64,000 bases of DNA from Hyphomonadaceae bacterium (GTDB taxonomy: Bacteria > Pseudomonadota > Alphaproteobacteria > Caulobacterales > Aquidulcibacteraceae), in NCBI GenBank assembly GCA_016791365.1, contig JAEUMT010000027.1, positions 248,001 through 312,000 on the forward strand, read 5' to 3'. Below are positions 1 through 8,590 of this stretch, piece by piece. How positions within the stretch are numbered: position 1 is the first letter of the stretch; each line of letters begins with the position of its first letter. The notes below the pieces were generated by a model. The model did no database searches and was not told the DNA's origin. It was given only the letters and a program-made list of their open reading frames with translations. The position numbers and the translations under genes were made by a program.

Positions 1-755
1 GTCAGCCAGGTATCCTCGGCCGCGGCGAGATAGCCATCGGCGCCGGCGTACCAGCGCGCCTGGCGCGCGCGCATCAGCTCCAGCGCTTCGCGTGCAAGCC
101 GCCGCGCTTCCGCGTCGTCGCGTGTGGCGGTGATTTGGAAAAGCAACTCGGTTTCGCGCTCCACCGACGCCGCGAATTCCGCGTTTCCGCCGAACCGGTT
201 CTGGATCATATCGTCGTTGATATCGTCGCCGGGAAGATGGCTCGCGGTTTCGATGGCGCTGATGCGGGCGCCGTAGGCGTCGAGCTGGGCGACGTGGGAG
301 CCTTCGTGCAGCAGCACGCCGATCATCATTGTCTCTAGCCCAAGCGCGTCATTGGTCACGCCGGCAGCGCGCCAGACGCTTGGAGTCGACATGACGAAGA
401 AGGCGCGGTCGGCGTCAGCGCCAGCGAAGGATGTCACGCCTGCCGGCATGGCTGCGCCGCCGGGAAGCGTGACCTCACCTGCGTGCGGCGTCGCAGTCCA
501 GGTGACGTCGGCCACGTTCGCGGCGCTGAAGGCGTTCGGGCTGGCGAGCACGCAATCGTCATCGAAGAAGATCGCCCCAAACGCGCGCATGCCGGTGACG
601 CCGGTGATTTCGTTTGCGGTGAAGCGCCAGGCGCTGAGCGCGCCGTTGATCCACTCGCGATCCTGGGCAGAGATATTGCAGGCCGGCGCGCTTGGCGCGG
701 CGGGCGTGGCGCAAGCGATCAAGACCAGGGCCGCAGCCAGTATCGCAGGACGCAT
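1..755 (-). CDS. Putative zinc-metalloprotease-like lipoprotein (3' end outside window)
   Basis: This leftward reading frame starts at the ATG at 755 and runs off the window edge, giving 251 visible residues with no stop. Residues 1-15 form a lipoprotein signal with lipobox LIAC (Cys15), so the product is probably anchored in the envelope. Residues 150-154 read HEGSH, which fits the HExxH zinc-binding pattern, and glutamates near residues 198-204 (ASVERETE) could supply a further ligand. An Ala/Arg-rich helical stretch follows. I do not recognise the family. Proteolytic activity is inferred only from HExxH, and a chance match is possible. The HU terminator lies about 20 bases upstream of the start. 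Confidence 0.72.
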   Translation of the reverse strand, partial: MRPAILAAALVLIACATPAAPSAPACNISAQDREWINGALSAWRFTANEITGVTGMRAFGAIFFDDDCVLASPNAFSAANVADVTWTATPHAGEVTLPGGAAMPAGVTSFAGADADRAFFVMSTPSVWRAAGVTNDALGLETMMIGVLLHEGSHVAQLDAYGARISAIETASHLPGDDINDDMIQNRFGGNAEFAASVERETELLFQITATRDDAEARRLAREALELMRARQARWYAGADGYLAAAEDTWL

Positions 756-774
756 CGACCTCTCCCCTGGCCGC

Positions 775-812
775 AAAACGAAAACGGCGGGCGCTTCGTA
801 GCACGCCCGCCG
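775..812 (-). terminator. Rho-independent terminator of the HU gene
   Basis: A perfect 9-bp inverted repeat (CGGCGGGCG at 785-793 and its complement at 804-812) encloses a 10-base loop. Read leftward, it is followed by TTTTCGTTTT (784-775). It lies 57 bases past the stop of the HU-like gene and just before the next leftward gene, so it probably isolates the abundant HU transcript. Confidence 0.85.
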
Positions 813-868
813 TCTCGACAACCCCGGGATGGGGTCATTGTTCTTTATGCGTCGGTGACGCGATCCGC

Positions 869-1276
869 TTAGCGGCCGCCCATCACCTGGGCCTTCATCA
901 CGGCCGACTGGCGGAACGCCAGCTTCTTCGACGCCTTGATCTTCACCGGCTCACCCGTTTGCGGGTTGCGGCCCATGCGGGCCTTGCGGGCGCGAACCAT
1001 GATCATGCCGATATCGCCGATCTTCACCTTGGCGCCCTTCAGGACGTAGGCCTTCACGACATCGGTGTAGCCTTCGACCATCGTCTTGGCTTCCGACTTC
1101 TTGATGCCCATGTGGTCGGCGATCGCTTGGAGCAGCGCGCTGGCGGTGACGGTCTTGCCGGCGACCGCGGTGACCTTCACGGCCTTCGCCGGGGTCGGAG
1201 CAGCCTTCTTCGCCGACTTGCGGACGGCGGACTTCTTCTTGGCCGGAGCCTTTTTCTTCGCAGCCTTTTTGGCCAT
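869..1276 (-). CDS. HU/IHF-family DNA-binding protein with Lys/Ala-rich N-terminal tail
   Basis: Nucleoid-associated histone-like protein of 135 residues. Residues from about 40 onward form the HU fold, with the DNA-binding arm signature GRNPQTGEPVKI and a KKLAFR C-terminus. Residues 1-38 are an added tail made almost only of K, A, P, R, S, T and V. A standard HU is about 90 residues, so the tail accounts for the extra length and resembles histone H1-like tails. The ATG at 1276 is preceded by a GAAGGGAA ribosome site. The gene has its own terminator (775-812) and a long upstream region. The HU family is clear; whether the tail changes DNA binding is inference. Confidence 0.92.
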   Translation of the reverse strand: MAKKAAKKKAPAKKKSAVRKSAKKAAPTPAKAVKVTAVAGKTVTASALLQAIADHMGIKKSEAKTMVEGYTDVVKAYVLKGAKVKIGDIGMIMVRARKARMGRNPQTGEPVKIKASKKLAFRQSAVMKAQVMGGR

Positions 1277-1591
1277 GTGGTGTTTCCCTTCTCAAAGGTT
1301 GTCGTGTGGTTACTCAACGAACCGGCGTCAAATCAGGCTTTTTAGCCGCCCTTCTTCCCGCCGGCCTTCGAGTAGATGCCACTCAATTCTTGATGGAGCG
1401 TGACCGCGCCTCTCACAACGCACATCAAAAAGCGCGGTTTCATGCGGTTTTCGACGTTTGCGTCGGATTCCCTGACATGAGCGCCTCTGAGTCGCAACGC
1501 AAAAAAGCTGATTTACAGCGGTTTCCACACGCGCGATGGCCGCGCGTGTCGCCAAAACCCACATAAATCAACAAAAATGCGACGCCCCGCC
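1277..1591. other. Non-coding gap upstream of HU
   Basis: This 315-base gap separates the HU start from the SDR stop. It is richer in A/T runs than its surroundings (for example around 1500 and 1560-1580). It holds one perfect 9-bp inverted repeat, ACACGCGCG at 1527-1535 and its complement at 1541-1549, with a 5-base loop and no T-run on either side. The HU promoter must lie here, but I cannot place -35/-10 boxes with confidence. Open frames in the gap look like noise. Confidence 0.5.
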
Positions 1592-2374
1592 TCAGCGCAG
1601 GCCCATGCGGATGGCGCCGTCCAAGCGCACATCCTCACCGTTGAAGTACGAATTGCGAATCATTTCGAGAGCGAGAGATGCGTATTCCTGCGGGTTTCCG
1701 AGACGCTTCGGAAACGGAACACTCGCGGCCAACGCCTCTTTCACCTTCTCCGGCGCGCCCATCATCAACGGCGTTTCAAAAATGCCCGGCAGGATCGTGT
1801 TGATACGGATGCCCTCGCCCGAGAGATCGCGCGCGATCGGCAATGTCATGCCTACAACACCTCCTTTTGACGCGGAATACGCCGCTTGGCCGATCTGGCC
1901 GTCTTCGGCGGCGACGGATGCGGTCATCACCATTGCGCCGCGTTCACCGCTCTCAAGCGGGTCGAGCGTGAGGATGCCGGCGGCCGACTTCGCGATGCAG
2001 CGGAAGGTCCCGATCAGATTGATCTGGATTGTCAGCTCGAAAATGTTGAGCGGAAAATGCTTGATCTCGCCGGTCTCTTTCGAGCGGCTGGCGGTCTTCA
2101 TGGCTGAGCCGATGCCGGCGCAGCAGACAAGGATGCGCTCCTGACCGTTGGCCGCGCGGGCCGCTTCGAAACCGGCACTGACGCTATCGTCGCTGGTGAC
2201 GTCGACTTTGCAGAAGGTGGCGCCAAGTTCAGCGGCCGTGGCTTTGCCGCGATCTTCATCGCGGTCGAAGATGGCGACTTTGACGCCTTCGGCGCACAAT
2301 TTCTCAACCGTGGCTTTGCCCAAGCCTGACGCGCCGCCCGTCACAACAGCCGCGATATCTGACGAAAGACGCAT
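1592..2374 (-). CDS. SDR oxidoreductase, 3-hydroxyacyl-CoA dehydrogenase (HSD10) type
   Basis: NAD-dependent short-chain dehydrogenase of 260 residues. The cofactor motif TGGASGLG is at residues 12-19, the catalytic YSASK follows mid-protein, and the run LPGIFETPLMMG matches the substrate-loop region of type-II 3-hydroxyacyl-CoA dehydrogenases (17-beta-HSD10 group). The C-terminal NGEDVRLDGAIRM is also typical of that group. The likely role is oxidation of 3-hydroxyacyl-CoA in fatty-acid or branched-chain degradation. The frame is open further upstream, but the ATG at 2374 has a GGGAGG site and begins exactly where the family begins. Other short-chain alcohol substrates cannot be excluded. 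Confidence 0.88.
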   Translation of the reverse strand: MRLSSDIAAVVTGGASGLGKATVEKLCAEGVKVAIFDRDEDRGKATAAELGATFCKVDVTSDDSVSAGFEAARAANGQERILVCCAGIGSAMKTASRSKETGEIKHFPLNIFELTIQINLIGTFRCIAKSAAGILTLDPLESGERGAMVMTASVAAEDGQIGQAAYSASKGGVVGMTLPIARDLSGEGIRINTILPGIFETPLMMGAPEKVKEALAASVPFPKRLGNPQEYASLALEMIRNSYFNGEDVRLDGAIRMGLR

Positions 2375-2444
2375 CTTATTCCTCCCTTGCCGCGCTGGCG
2401 CGCAACGGCGTTCTAGCCGCCGCGCGCGCGAACGCAATGTTGGG

Positions 2445-3653
2445 TCAGTCGGGATTCGTAATCGGCTCTTGCACCTCAACCGGCGGCTCCGCTGTCGGCT
2501 CCGGCGGTGGCGGCGGTGGTGGTGGGCTCACCGGCGGCGGCGCGGGCGGGGGGCTCACTGGCGGCGGTGGCGGACTCACCGGCGGACTCACCGGTGGCGG
2601 TGGAGATGGCGGCGGCGTGACAGGAGGCGACGGCGGCGACGGTGGGCTCACGGGCGGCGGCGTGTTGGGATCGCGCGGCCGCGGAGGACGCGGCGGGCCA
2701 GGTGGTTGCGGCGGCGGAGGCGGCGGGGGCGATACTACAGGCGGCGGCGACGGCGGCGGTTGGCTCGCGGCATCGCGCAGTTGCCGAATGCGCCGTTGCG
2801 CGCGGTCGCGGAATTCCCCGTCGCGCTGCGTCGCCAGATAATAATCGTACGCGTCGATGGAGTCGCGGCGCGCGGCGCGATCCCAGGCAAAGCGATCGTC
2901 CGCGCGCAATTGATAGATGCGGCGCTCGGCGTCTTCGCGGTGATAGCCGTCCGAAAACTCGCGAAGGTAGCGTTCGTACTCGCGAACCTCATCGCGCCGG
3001 CGCGCGCTATCCCAGGCGTAATCATCCTGGCGGCGATAATCGTCGAGTACGCGGCGCGCGTCCGCGGCATACGGCGAGCGCGGATAGGCGCGTAGAAAGT
3101 CGGCATATCCGCCGATGGAATCCAGACGCCGCGCGCGCACCCAGGCGCCCTCATCCGTGTTCCAAAGGTAGCTTAGCCGCGAGCGCGCTTCCTCCGCATT
3201 CGCGCCCGAAGGCCAAGCTTGAAGGAAGCCTTCATAGGCTTCGATACGATCAACCCGCGCCGCTTCGGCCCACGCCGCACGTTCCTCACGCGCTAGCCTT
3301 GGAGCAGCCAACACAGCGCGCCGCTGATTTGCCTCTTCCGCGTTTGCGCCCCAGCCAAAGGCGCGGAGATATTCGTCATACGCGTCTTCAGTGTTGACCT
3401 GGCGCGCCCTGCCCCAAGCTTCGCGTTCCAGCACCATCAATTCCGCGATGCGCTGACGCGCGGCCTCAGCGTGCGGGCCTCCGTCATAGGCGCCGAGATA
3501 GACCTCATAACTGCCCGGAAAATCCCGCGAGGCGGCGGCGGCCCAGGCCTGGGCCTCAAGCTCCTCGACCGTCGGCGCCGTCGCGCACGCCGCCAACAGC
3601 GCGGCGACGGACGCCGCAGCCAACATCTTCAAACGCCAGAGCCTAGTCGCCAT
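2445..3653 (-). CDS. Lipoprotein with six 43-residue W/Y repeats and a polyproline tail
   Basis: 402-residue envelope protein starting at the ATG at 3653. The signal ends in lipobox LLAAC (Cys23). Six repeats follow, marked by Trp at residues 37, 80, 128, 171, 214 and 257. Spacing is 43 residues except 48 between the second and third. Each repeat reads roughly W..A...D....Y..YL......A..A..R, a pattern seen in TPR-like helical repeats of many proteobacterial surface proteins. Residues 299 to about 390 are mainly Pro with Ser, Val and Thr, ending in an acidic stretch. The tail could span the periplasm or bind peptidoglycan or partner proteins, but this is inference. No enzymatic motif is seen. 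Confidence 0.85.
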   Translation of the reverse strand: MATRLWRLKMLAAASVAALLAACATAPTVEELEAQAWAAAASRDFPGSYEVYLGAYDGGPHAEAARQRIAELMVLEREAWGRARQVNTEDAYDEYLRAFGWGANAEEANQRRAVLAAPRLAREERAAWAEAARVDRIEAYEGFLQAWPSGANAEEARSRLSYLWNTDEGAWVRARRLDSIGGYADFLRAYPRSPYAADARRVLDDYRRQDDYAWDSARRRDEVREYERYLREFSDGYHREDAERRIYQLRADDRFAWDRAARRDSIDAYDYYLATQRDGEFRDRAQRRIRQLRDAASQPPPSPPPVVSPPPPPPPQPPGPPRPPRPRDPNTPPPVSPPSPPSPPVTPPPSPPPPVSPPVSPPPPPVSPPPAPPPVSPPPPPPPPEPTAEPPVEVQEPITNPD

Positions 3654-3728
3654 CACCCACTTCCCCGTATCGCGCCCGTGGGCGTACCACACTGACCTGA
3701 ACGGTGGCGGAATCGGAAGGGCCAAGCG

Positions 3729-4622
3729 ATGGGTGCGATAGAGATTGGTCCGGTTTTTTGGGCGCTCAGCGCGCTCGCTCTCACGGCCGCCGTCGCGTAC
3801 GGCGCCTATTTCCTGGGCCGGCCGCCCAGCCTCGCACGCGCGGCAGTGAAGACGCTCTTCATGGGCGCGACCGTCGCAGCGCTCGTAAGCGCTCAGGCGC
3901 CCTTTCCACTCATTGTCGCAATCGCCTGCTCCGCGCTCGGCGATTTCTTTCTGGCCTTCAAATCGAAATGGACCTTGCCGCTCGGCATCCTCGCATTCCT
4001 GCTGGCGCAACTGGTCTATGCGATGATGTTCGGCGCGATGTGGTTCTTTTCGGGCGACAACGCACCGCTCCTGCCGCGCTACGCCGCCATGGCGGCGATC
4101 GGCGTTTTGCTTGTGACGTTTCTGGTTTGGTTTTGGCGCACGGACGCGTTCAAACGCGCACCGATAAGCGGAACGCTCGCTGTCGCCGCACTCGTGGCGT
4201 TGGGCGCGTTGCTGCCGATCTTCATCATCAGCGGCCTGATGTACGTAAGCGGCGAACCAAATGAGCGCGCGCCGCTCAGCGCATTCGTACCGCTCGCGAG
4301 CGTCGCGATTGCGGCAATTCTATTAGCGGGTTGGCGGCGCAATCTTGGCGCACTCGCGCTCGTCGCAATGATCTACGCAGGCGCGATCTCGACAATGGCC
4401 GTCGCCGCCATGTGGCTCCCCTGGGCGGGTTGGCCGGCGATGATTGGCGCCGTCTGCTTTCTCGTGAGCGACCTTGTCTTGGCCGCCGAGCTTTTTCGTT
4501 TGCCCACTGAGACGCCGGTGAGGCGTTTGACGGCGCCTTTGGTGTGGTGGACATATGTCGCCGCTCAAGTTGGAATTGTGAGCGGCGTGCTGCTGGTGGC
4601 GACGCATGGAGGGGGCCCATGA
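3729..4622 (+). CDS. YhhN/TMEM86-family membrane protein (lysoplasmalogenase-like)
   Basis: Integral membrane protein of 297 residues with about eight or nine hydrophobic segments. The family marks are visible: ALGDFFLAF near residue 75 and the second acidic motif VSDLVLAAELF near residue 245. Bacterial YhhN proteins are related to mammalian TMEM86 lysoplasmalogenases, which cleave the vinyl-ether bond of lysoplasmalogens; the bacterial substrate is often unknown. The start at 3729 has a GGAAGGG site 10 bases upstream. The stop overlaps the next gene as ATGA, so the two are probably translated together. Confidence 0.85.
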   Translation: MGAIEIGPVFWALSALALTAAVAYGAYFLGRPPSLARAAVKTLFMGATVAALVSAQAPFPLIVAIACSALGDFFLAFKSKWTLPLGILAFLLAQLVYAMMFGAMWFFSGDNAPLLPRYAAMAAIGVLLVTFLVWFWRTDAFKRAPISGTLAVAALVALGALLPIFIISGLMYVSGEPNERAPLSAFVPLASVAIAAILLAGWRRNLGALALVAMIYAGAISTMAVAAMWLPWAGWPAMIGAVCFLVSDLVLAAELFRLPTETPVRRLTAPLVWWTYVAAQVGIVSGVLLVATHGGGP

Positions 4623-5077
4623 TGCGAGCTGTTTTGGTTGCGGCGATGGTGGCGTTAAGTGCGTGTGGGCAGAGTGCGCAGGCACCGGAGGACGTTGCGC
4701 CGCCCGTGACGGCGGCCACATCGGGTGCGTGGGATCAAAACCTGATCTCTTTGCTACCCTTCATCGACGCGTGCATTGCTAAGTCACCGGAGACGCGCAC
4801 GATCACCTATGCGGCCGCCACCGGCGAAGCGTTGGTGGCGGTGCGGCTGAGCGGTGCTGGTGGCGCCGTCGATTGCACGGTGCCAGACCACGACCCGTCG
4901 CCGACCTACGCGCAAATCTCTCCGCGCCGAGAGAATTGGGCGCCAGAAAGCGAGAACACGGCGATCTTCGTGCGCGGGCCGGGGGAGAATCCAGGCGGCG
5001 AGTGTTACGAGGCGCCGGAAGTGCGTGACGCGAATGGCGCGGTCGTTGGGTGGATGCTTGATCCGGAGGGTTGTTGA
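4619..5077 (+). CDS. Small lipoprotein of unknown function
   Basis: 152 residues with a short signal ending in lipobox LSAC (Cys near residue 16). The mature part has no motif I recognise. It contains cysteines in DACIAK, DCTVP, GECYEAP and the C-terminal EGC, which could form two disulphides in the periplasm. The start ATG at 4619 overlaps the stop of the YhhN gene (ATGA); a second ATG follows at 4622. A long palindromic repeat lies between this gene and the convergent hutH. Confidence 0.75.
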   Translation: MMRAVLVAAMVALSACGQSAQAPEDVAPPVTAATSGAWDQNLISLLPFIDACIAKSPETRTITYAAATGEALVAVRLSGAGGAVDCTVPDHDPSPTYAQISPRRENWAPESENTAIFVRGPGENPGGECYEAPEVRDANGAVVGWMLDPEGC

Positions 5078-5082
5078 GTTTC

Positions 5083-5231
5083 GGAGCGCCGGCTTCCAGC
5101 CGGCATCGGTGCGTCGCGCCGCGCTTCGACATGCTCAGCGGGACGCGATTTCAAGCACCGGTTTCTCAGTAGCGTCAGCCTGAGCTTGTCGAAGGCCGCG
5201 GACCAAGATGCCGGCTGGAAGCCGGCGCTCC
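5083..5231. repeat. Nested palindromic repeat between convergent genes
   Basis: The ends are a perfect 25-bp inverted repeat (5083-5107 and 5207-5231) whose core reads GCGCCGGCTTCCAGCCGGC and is itself a hairpin. Inside is a second, imperfect pair: CTTCGACATGCTCAG at 5124-5138 against TGAGCTTGTCGAAG at 5181-5194. The whole 149-bp unit can fold into one long stem. It sits 5 bases after the lipoprotein stop and 2 bases before the hutH stop. It resembles dispersed REP/MITE-like elements and may act as a bidirectional terminator. Confidence 0.85.
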
Positions 5232-5233
5232 GC

Positions 5234-6715
5234 TCATGTGAGCGCGCGTTCTTCAATCAGCGCGCGGACACGGGCGATATCTCCCGCCAGTGAGCGATCG
5301 GTGTCCATGAAGGCGGAGACGGCGCGGATTTTTTCGTGGGCGCGCTGAAGGACGGCTGATGTTTTCAGCGGCGCTTGGAAATCGACGCCCTGCGCGGCCG
5401 CGAGCAATTCGATCGCGATGACATTGGCGGCGTTCGTCGCAATATCTCCGGCTTTGCGTCCGGCGAAGGTCGCCATGGAGACATGATCTTCCTGGTTCGC
5501 GGAGGTGGGCAGCGAATCCACGCTGGCGGGATGTGCGAGCGTCTTGTTTTCGGAAACGAGCGCCGCGGCGCTGACGTGGAGGATCATGAAGCCTGAGTTG
5601 AGGCCGCCGTTTTGCGTGAGGAATGGCGGCAGGCCCGAGAGCGCGGGATCGATGAGGAGCGCGATGCGGCGTTCGCTGATCGAGGCGATTTCGGCCGTGG
5701 CCATCGAGATCATGTCGGCGGCGAAGGCGACGGGCTCGGCGTGGAAATTGCCGCCGGAGAGGACGACGTTGTCTTCGGCGAAGACGAGCGGGTTGTCGGT
5801 GACGGCGTTGGCTTCGATCTCGAGCGTCGCGGCGGCGGAGTTCAGGACATCCAGGCACGCGCCCATGACTTGGGGCTGACAACGCAGCGAGTACGGGTCC
5901 TGCACGCGCGGATCGTCAGTGGCGTTGCGATGGCTTTCACGGATGGCGCTGCCTTGCATAAGCGCGCGCAGGCGCGCGGCGACTTCGATCTGGCCTTTTT
6001 GGCCGCGCGCGAAGTGGATGCGTTCGTCGAACGGCGCGTCCGTGCCTTTCAGCGCGTCAGTCGACATGGCGCCAGCGACGAGTGCGGCGTCGAACACGTC
6101 TTGCGCGCGGAACAGTGCGTCGAGCGCGAGCGCCGTTGAGATTTGCGTGCCGTTGATGAGCGCGAGGCCTTCCTTTGGCCCGAGCACGACGGGCGCCATG
6201 CCGATGCGCTTTAGCGCTTCGCTTGCGGGGAGCGTTTCGCCGTTCAGCTTCACTTCCCCTTCGCCGAGCAGAGCACATGACATGTGCGCGAGCGGCGCGA
6301 GATCACCGGAGGCGCCGACGGAGCCTTGGCTTGGAATGATGGGAAGCGCGCCGCTGGTGAGGAGTTTCAGCAGGCCATCGGCCACGACGCGGCGCACGCC
6401 GGAGCGGCCCTGCGCGAGCGTGACGACTTTCATCGCGAGCGCGAGGCGCGTGACGCGCTCGCTCAGCGCCGGGCCGACGCCAACGGCGTGCGAGAGAATA
6501 AGATTGCGTTGGAGTTGCGCGAGATCGGCGTCGCCGATGCGCGTGGAGGCGAGTTTGCCGAAGCCGGTGTTGATGCCGTAGAGCGCGTTGCCGGTGGCGA
6601 GCGCTTTGGCGACGGCCTGCGCTGAAGCGTCGATGCGCGCGTAGTCGGCGGCGTCGAGCGTGACGTGGCGCTGGCCGGACCAGATCTCGCGGAGCTGTTG
6701 GAGCGTGAGTTTCAT
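5234..6715 (-). CDS. hutH: Histidine ammonia-lyase
   Basis: Deaminates L-histidine to urocanate and ammonia, the first step of histidine degradation in the cytoplasm. At 493 residues the length is slightly under the family norm (about 505-510). The Ala-Ser-Gly triad that cyclises to the MIO cofactor is at residues 135-137 in [25 protein letters not shown] near residue 48 and the [25 protein letters not shown] block near residue 400 are also present. It is the last gene of the leftward hutI-hutU-hutH row, separated from hutU by a short palindrome (6727-6768). Confidence 0.97.
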   Translation of the reverse strand: MKLTLQQLREIWSGQRHVTLDAADYARIDASAQAVAKALATGNALYGINTGFGKLASTRIGDADLAQLQRNLILSHAVGVGPALSERVTRLALAMKVVTLAQGRSGVRRVVADGLLKLLTSGALPIIPSQGSVGASGDLAPLAHMSCALLGEGEVKLNGETLPASEALKRIGMAPVVLGPKEGLALINGTQISTALALDALFRAQDVFDAALVAGAMSTDALKGTDAPFDERIHFARGQKGQIEVAARLRALMQGSAIRESHRNATDDPRVQDPYSLRCQPQVMGACLDVLNSAAATLEIEANAVTDNPLVFAEDNVVLSGGNFHAEPVAFAADMISMATAEIASISERRIALLIDPALSGLPPFLTQNGGLNSGFMILHVSAAALVSENKTLAHPASVDSLPTSANQEDHVSMATFAGRKAGDIATNAANVIAIELLAAAQGVDFQAPLKTSAVLQRAHEKIRAVSAFMDTDRSLAGDIARVRALIEERALT

Positions 6716-6726
6716 TTCTTATCCTC

Positions 6727-6768
6727 AGTCATTCCGGCCGGATCGCGCTTCGCGCGTCCGGAATGACT
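6727..6768. repeat. Short palindromic repeat between hutU and hutH
   Basis: A perfect 11-bp inverted repeat, AGTCATTCCGG at 6727-6737 and CCGGAATGACT at 6758-6768, with an inner GCGC/TT/CGCG hairpin. It fills most of the 71-base gap between the hutU stop and the hutH start. A stem here could slow ribonucleases or reduce read-through, so that hutU and hutH are expressed at different levels. Confidence 0.75.
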
Positions 6769-6786
6769 TGGTGGTTGGTCTAGTGA

Positions 6787-8451
6787 TCACGTGAGCGACG
6801 GCAGATCTAGCTTCTGCTCCTTCGCACACCGAATCGCTTCTTCGTAGCCGGCGTCGGCGTGGCGCATGACGCCGGTGCCGGGGTCGTTCCAGAGCACGCG
6901 GGCGATGCGTTTGCTCGCGGCTTCAGTGCCGTCGCAGACGATGACGACGCCGGAGTGTTGCGAATAGCCCATGCCGACGCCTCCGCCGTGGTGCAGCGAC
7001 ACCCACGTCGCGCCGCCGGCAGTGTTGAGCAGCGCGTTCAGCAGCGGCCAATCGCTGACGGCGTCGCTGCCGTCGCGCATTTTCTCGGTTTCGCGGTTTG
7101 GTGACGCGACGCTGCCGCTATCGAGGTGATCGCGGCCGATCACCAGCGGGCCGATCTCCCCTTTCGCCACCATTTCGTTGAAGGCGAGGCCGAGTCGATG
7201 GCGTTGGCCAAGGCCGACCCAGCAGATGCGCGCGGGCAGGCCTTGGAAGGCGATGCGTTCTTTCGCCATGTCGAGCCAGCGATGGAGGTGCGCGTCGTTG
7301 GGGATCAGCTCTTTGACTTTCGCGTCGGTCTTGGCGATGTCGTCGGGGTTGCCGGTGAGTGCGGCCCAGCGGAATGGGCCGACGCCGCGGCAGAAGAGCG
7401 GACGCACGTAGGCGGGCACGAAGCCGGGATAGGCGAACGCATCGGCGACGCCGTTGTCTTTCGCGACTTGGCGGATGTTGTTGCCGTAATCGACGGTGGG
7501 GATGCCCGCATTGTGGAAGTCGAGCATGGCTTTCACATGCACGGCGATGGAGGCGCATGCGGCTTCGCGCACGGCTTCGGGATTCTGCGTGCGCGTCTTG
7601 TTCCAGCGCTCGACGGTCCAGCCGGCGGGGAGATAGCCGTTTACGGTGTCGTGCGCGGAGGTTTGATCGGTGACGGCGTCGGGGCGGATGCCGCGCTTCA
7701 CCATTTCGGGCAAAATCTCAGCGGCGTTGCCGAGGAGGCCAACGGAGATTGCTTCGCCTTTCGCGCAGGCTTCGTTGATCATCGCCATCGCCTGATCGAG
7801 CGTTTCGGCGCGTTTATCGAGATAGCGCGTTTGCAGACGCTTATCGATGCGATCGCTTTGACACTCGATCGCCAGGCAGCAGGCGCCAGCCATCACAGCA
7901 GCGAGCGGCTGTGCGCCGCCCATGCCGCCGAGGCCGGCGGTCAAAATCCATTTGCCCTTCCAATCGCCGCCGAAGTGCTTGCGACCCATTTCGGCGAAGG
8001 TCTCGTACGTGCCCTGAACGATGCCTTGCGTGCCGATATAAATCCAAGAACCGGCCGTCATCTGGCCGTACATCATAAGGCCCTTGCGATCGAGTTCGTC
8101 GAAATGCTCCCACGTCGCCCAGCGCGGCACGAGATTTGAGTTGGCGAGCAGAACGCGCGGGGCGTCCGCGTGAGTCTTGAAGACGCCAACCGGTTTGCCC
8201 GACTGGATGAGCAGCGTTTCATCGTCTTCAAGGCGGCGCAGCGTTTCGACGATTCTGTCGTAGCTCTGCCAATCGCGCGCCGCGCGGCCGATGCCGCCAT
8301 AGACGACAAGCTCTTCCGGATGCTCGGCCACATCAGGATCGAGATTGTTCATCAGCATCCGCAGCGCGGCTTCGGTGAGCCAACTCTTGGCGGTGCGCTC
8401 CATGCCTCGCGGCGCACGAATGACGCGCGAGTCATCGCGACGGGGATCCAT
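6787..8451 (-). CDS. hutU: Urocanate hydratase
   Basis: NAD-dependent enzyme that converts urocanate to 4-imidazolone-5-propionate, the second step of histidine degradation. The 554 residues match the family length. Recognisable blocks include [10 protein letters not shown], the NAD-binding [39 protein letters not shown] and [15 protein letters not shown]. The frame continues upstream, but the ATG at 8451 (MDPRRDD) starts where the family starts. A palindrome-related segment occupies the gap to hutI. Confidence 0.97.
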   Translation of the reverse strand: MDPRRDDSRVIRAPRGMERTAKSWLTEAALRMLMNNLDPDVAEHPEELVVYGGIGRAARDWQSYDRIVETLRRLEDDETLLIQSGKPVGVFKTHADAPRVLLANSNLVPRWATWEHFDELDRKGLMMYGQMTAGSWIYIGTQGIVQGTYETFAEMGRKHFGGDWKGKWILTAGLGGMGGAQPLAAVMAGACCLAIECQSDRIDKRLQTRYLDKRAETLDQAMAMINEACAKGEAISVGLLGNAAEILPEMVKRGIRPDAVTDQTSAHDTVNGYLPAGWTVERWNKTRTQNPEAVREAACASIAVHVKAMLDFHNAGIPTVDYGNNIRQVAKDNGVADAFAYPGFVPAYVRPLFCRGVGPFRWAALTGNPDDIAKTDAKVKELIPNDAHLHRWLDMAKERIAFQGLPARICWVGLGQRHRLGLAFNEMVAKGEIGPLVIGRDHLDSGSVASPNRETEKMRDGSDAVSDWPLLNALLNTAGGATWVSLHHGGGVGMGYSQHSGVVIVCDGTEAASKRIARVLWNDPGTGVMRHADAGYEEAIRCAKEQKLDLPSLT

Positions 8452-8463
8452 GTTCAGGCTCCA

Positions 8464-8586
8464 AAACTCCCCCTCTTCCTTGCGGAGAGAGGCAAGGGGT
8501 GAGGGACAAACAATTAGGTGCGGTGCTTGTTTTCTATTCTGGGTTTGCTTGCAAGAGGTGCTGCGGCGGAACGCCCCTCCTCCCCC
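8464..8586. repeat. Degenerate copy of the rsmB-type palindromic element
   Basis: The hutI-hutU gap begins with ACTCCCCCTCTTCCTTGCGG, which differs by one base from the left arm of the element inside rsmB (34582 onward). It continues with AAGGGGTGAGGGAC and later has ACGCCCCTCC at 8570-8579, again echoing the inner arm of that element. The copy is diverged and no longer folds perfectly. It lies between two genes of one operon. Confidence 0.5.
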
Positions 8587-8590
8587 GCTG

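Noticed and set aside
1306-1566. Short frames on both strands in the HU upstream gap
   Set aside because: No ribosome site, no homology-like pattern, and both strands open equally, as expected by chance at this GC content.
2437-2841. Gly-rich 134-residue frame on the + strand
   Set aside because: It is the reverse side of the polyproline tail of the repeat lipoprotein; Gly runs follow from the CCG/CCC codons.
7126-8139. 337-residue + strand frame inside hutU
   Set aside because: Antisense shadow of a clearly conserved enzyme; no ribosome site and no recognisable domain.
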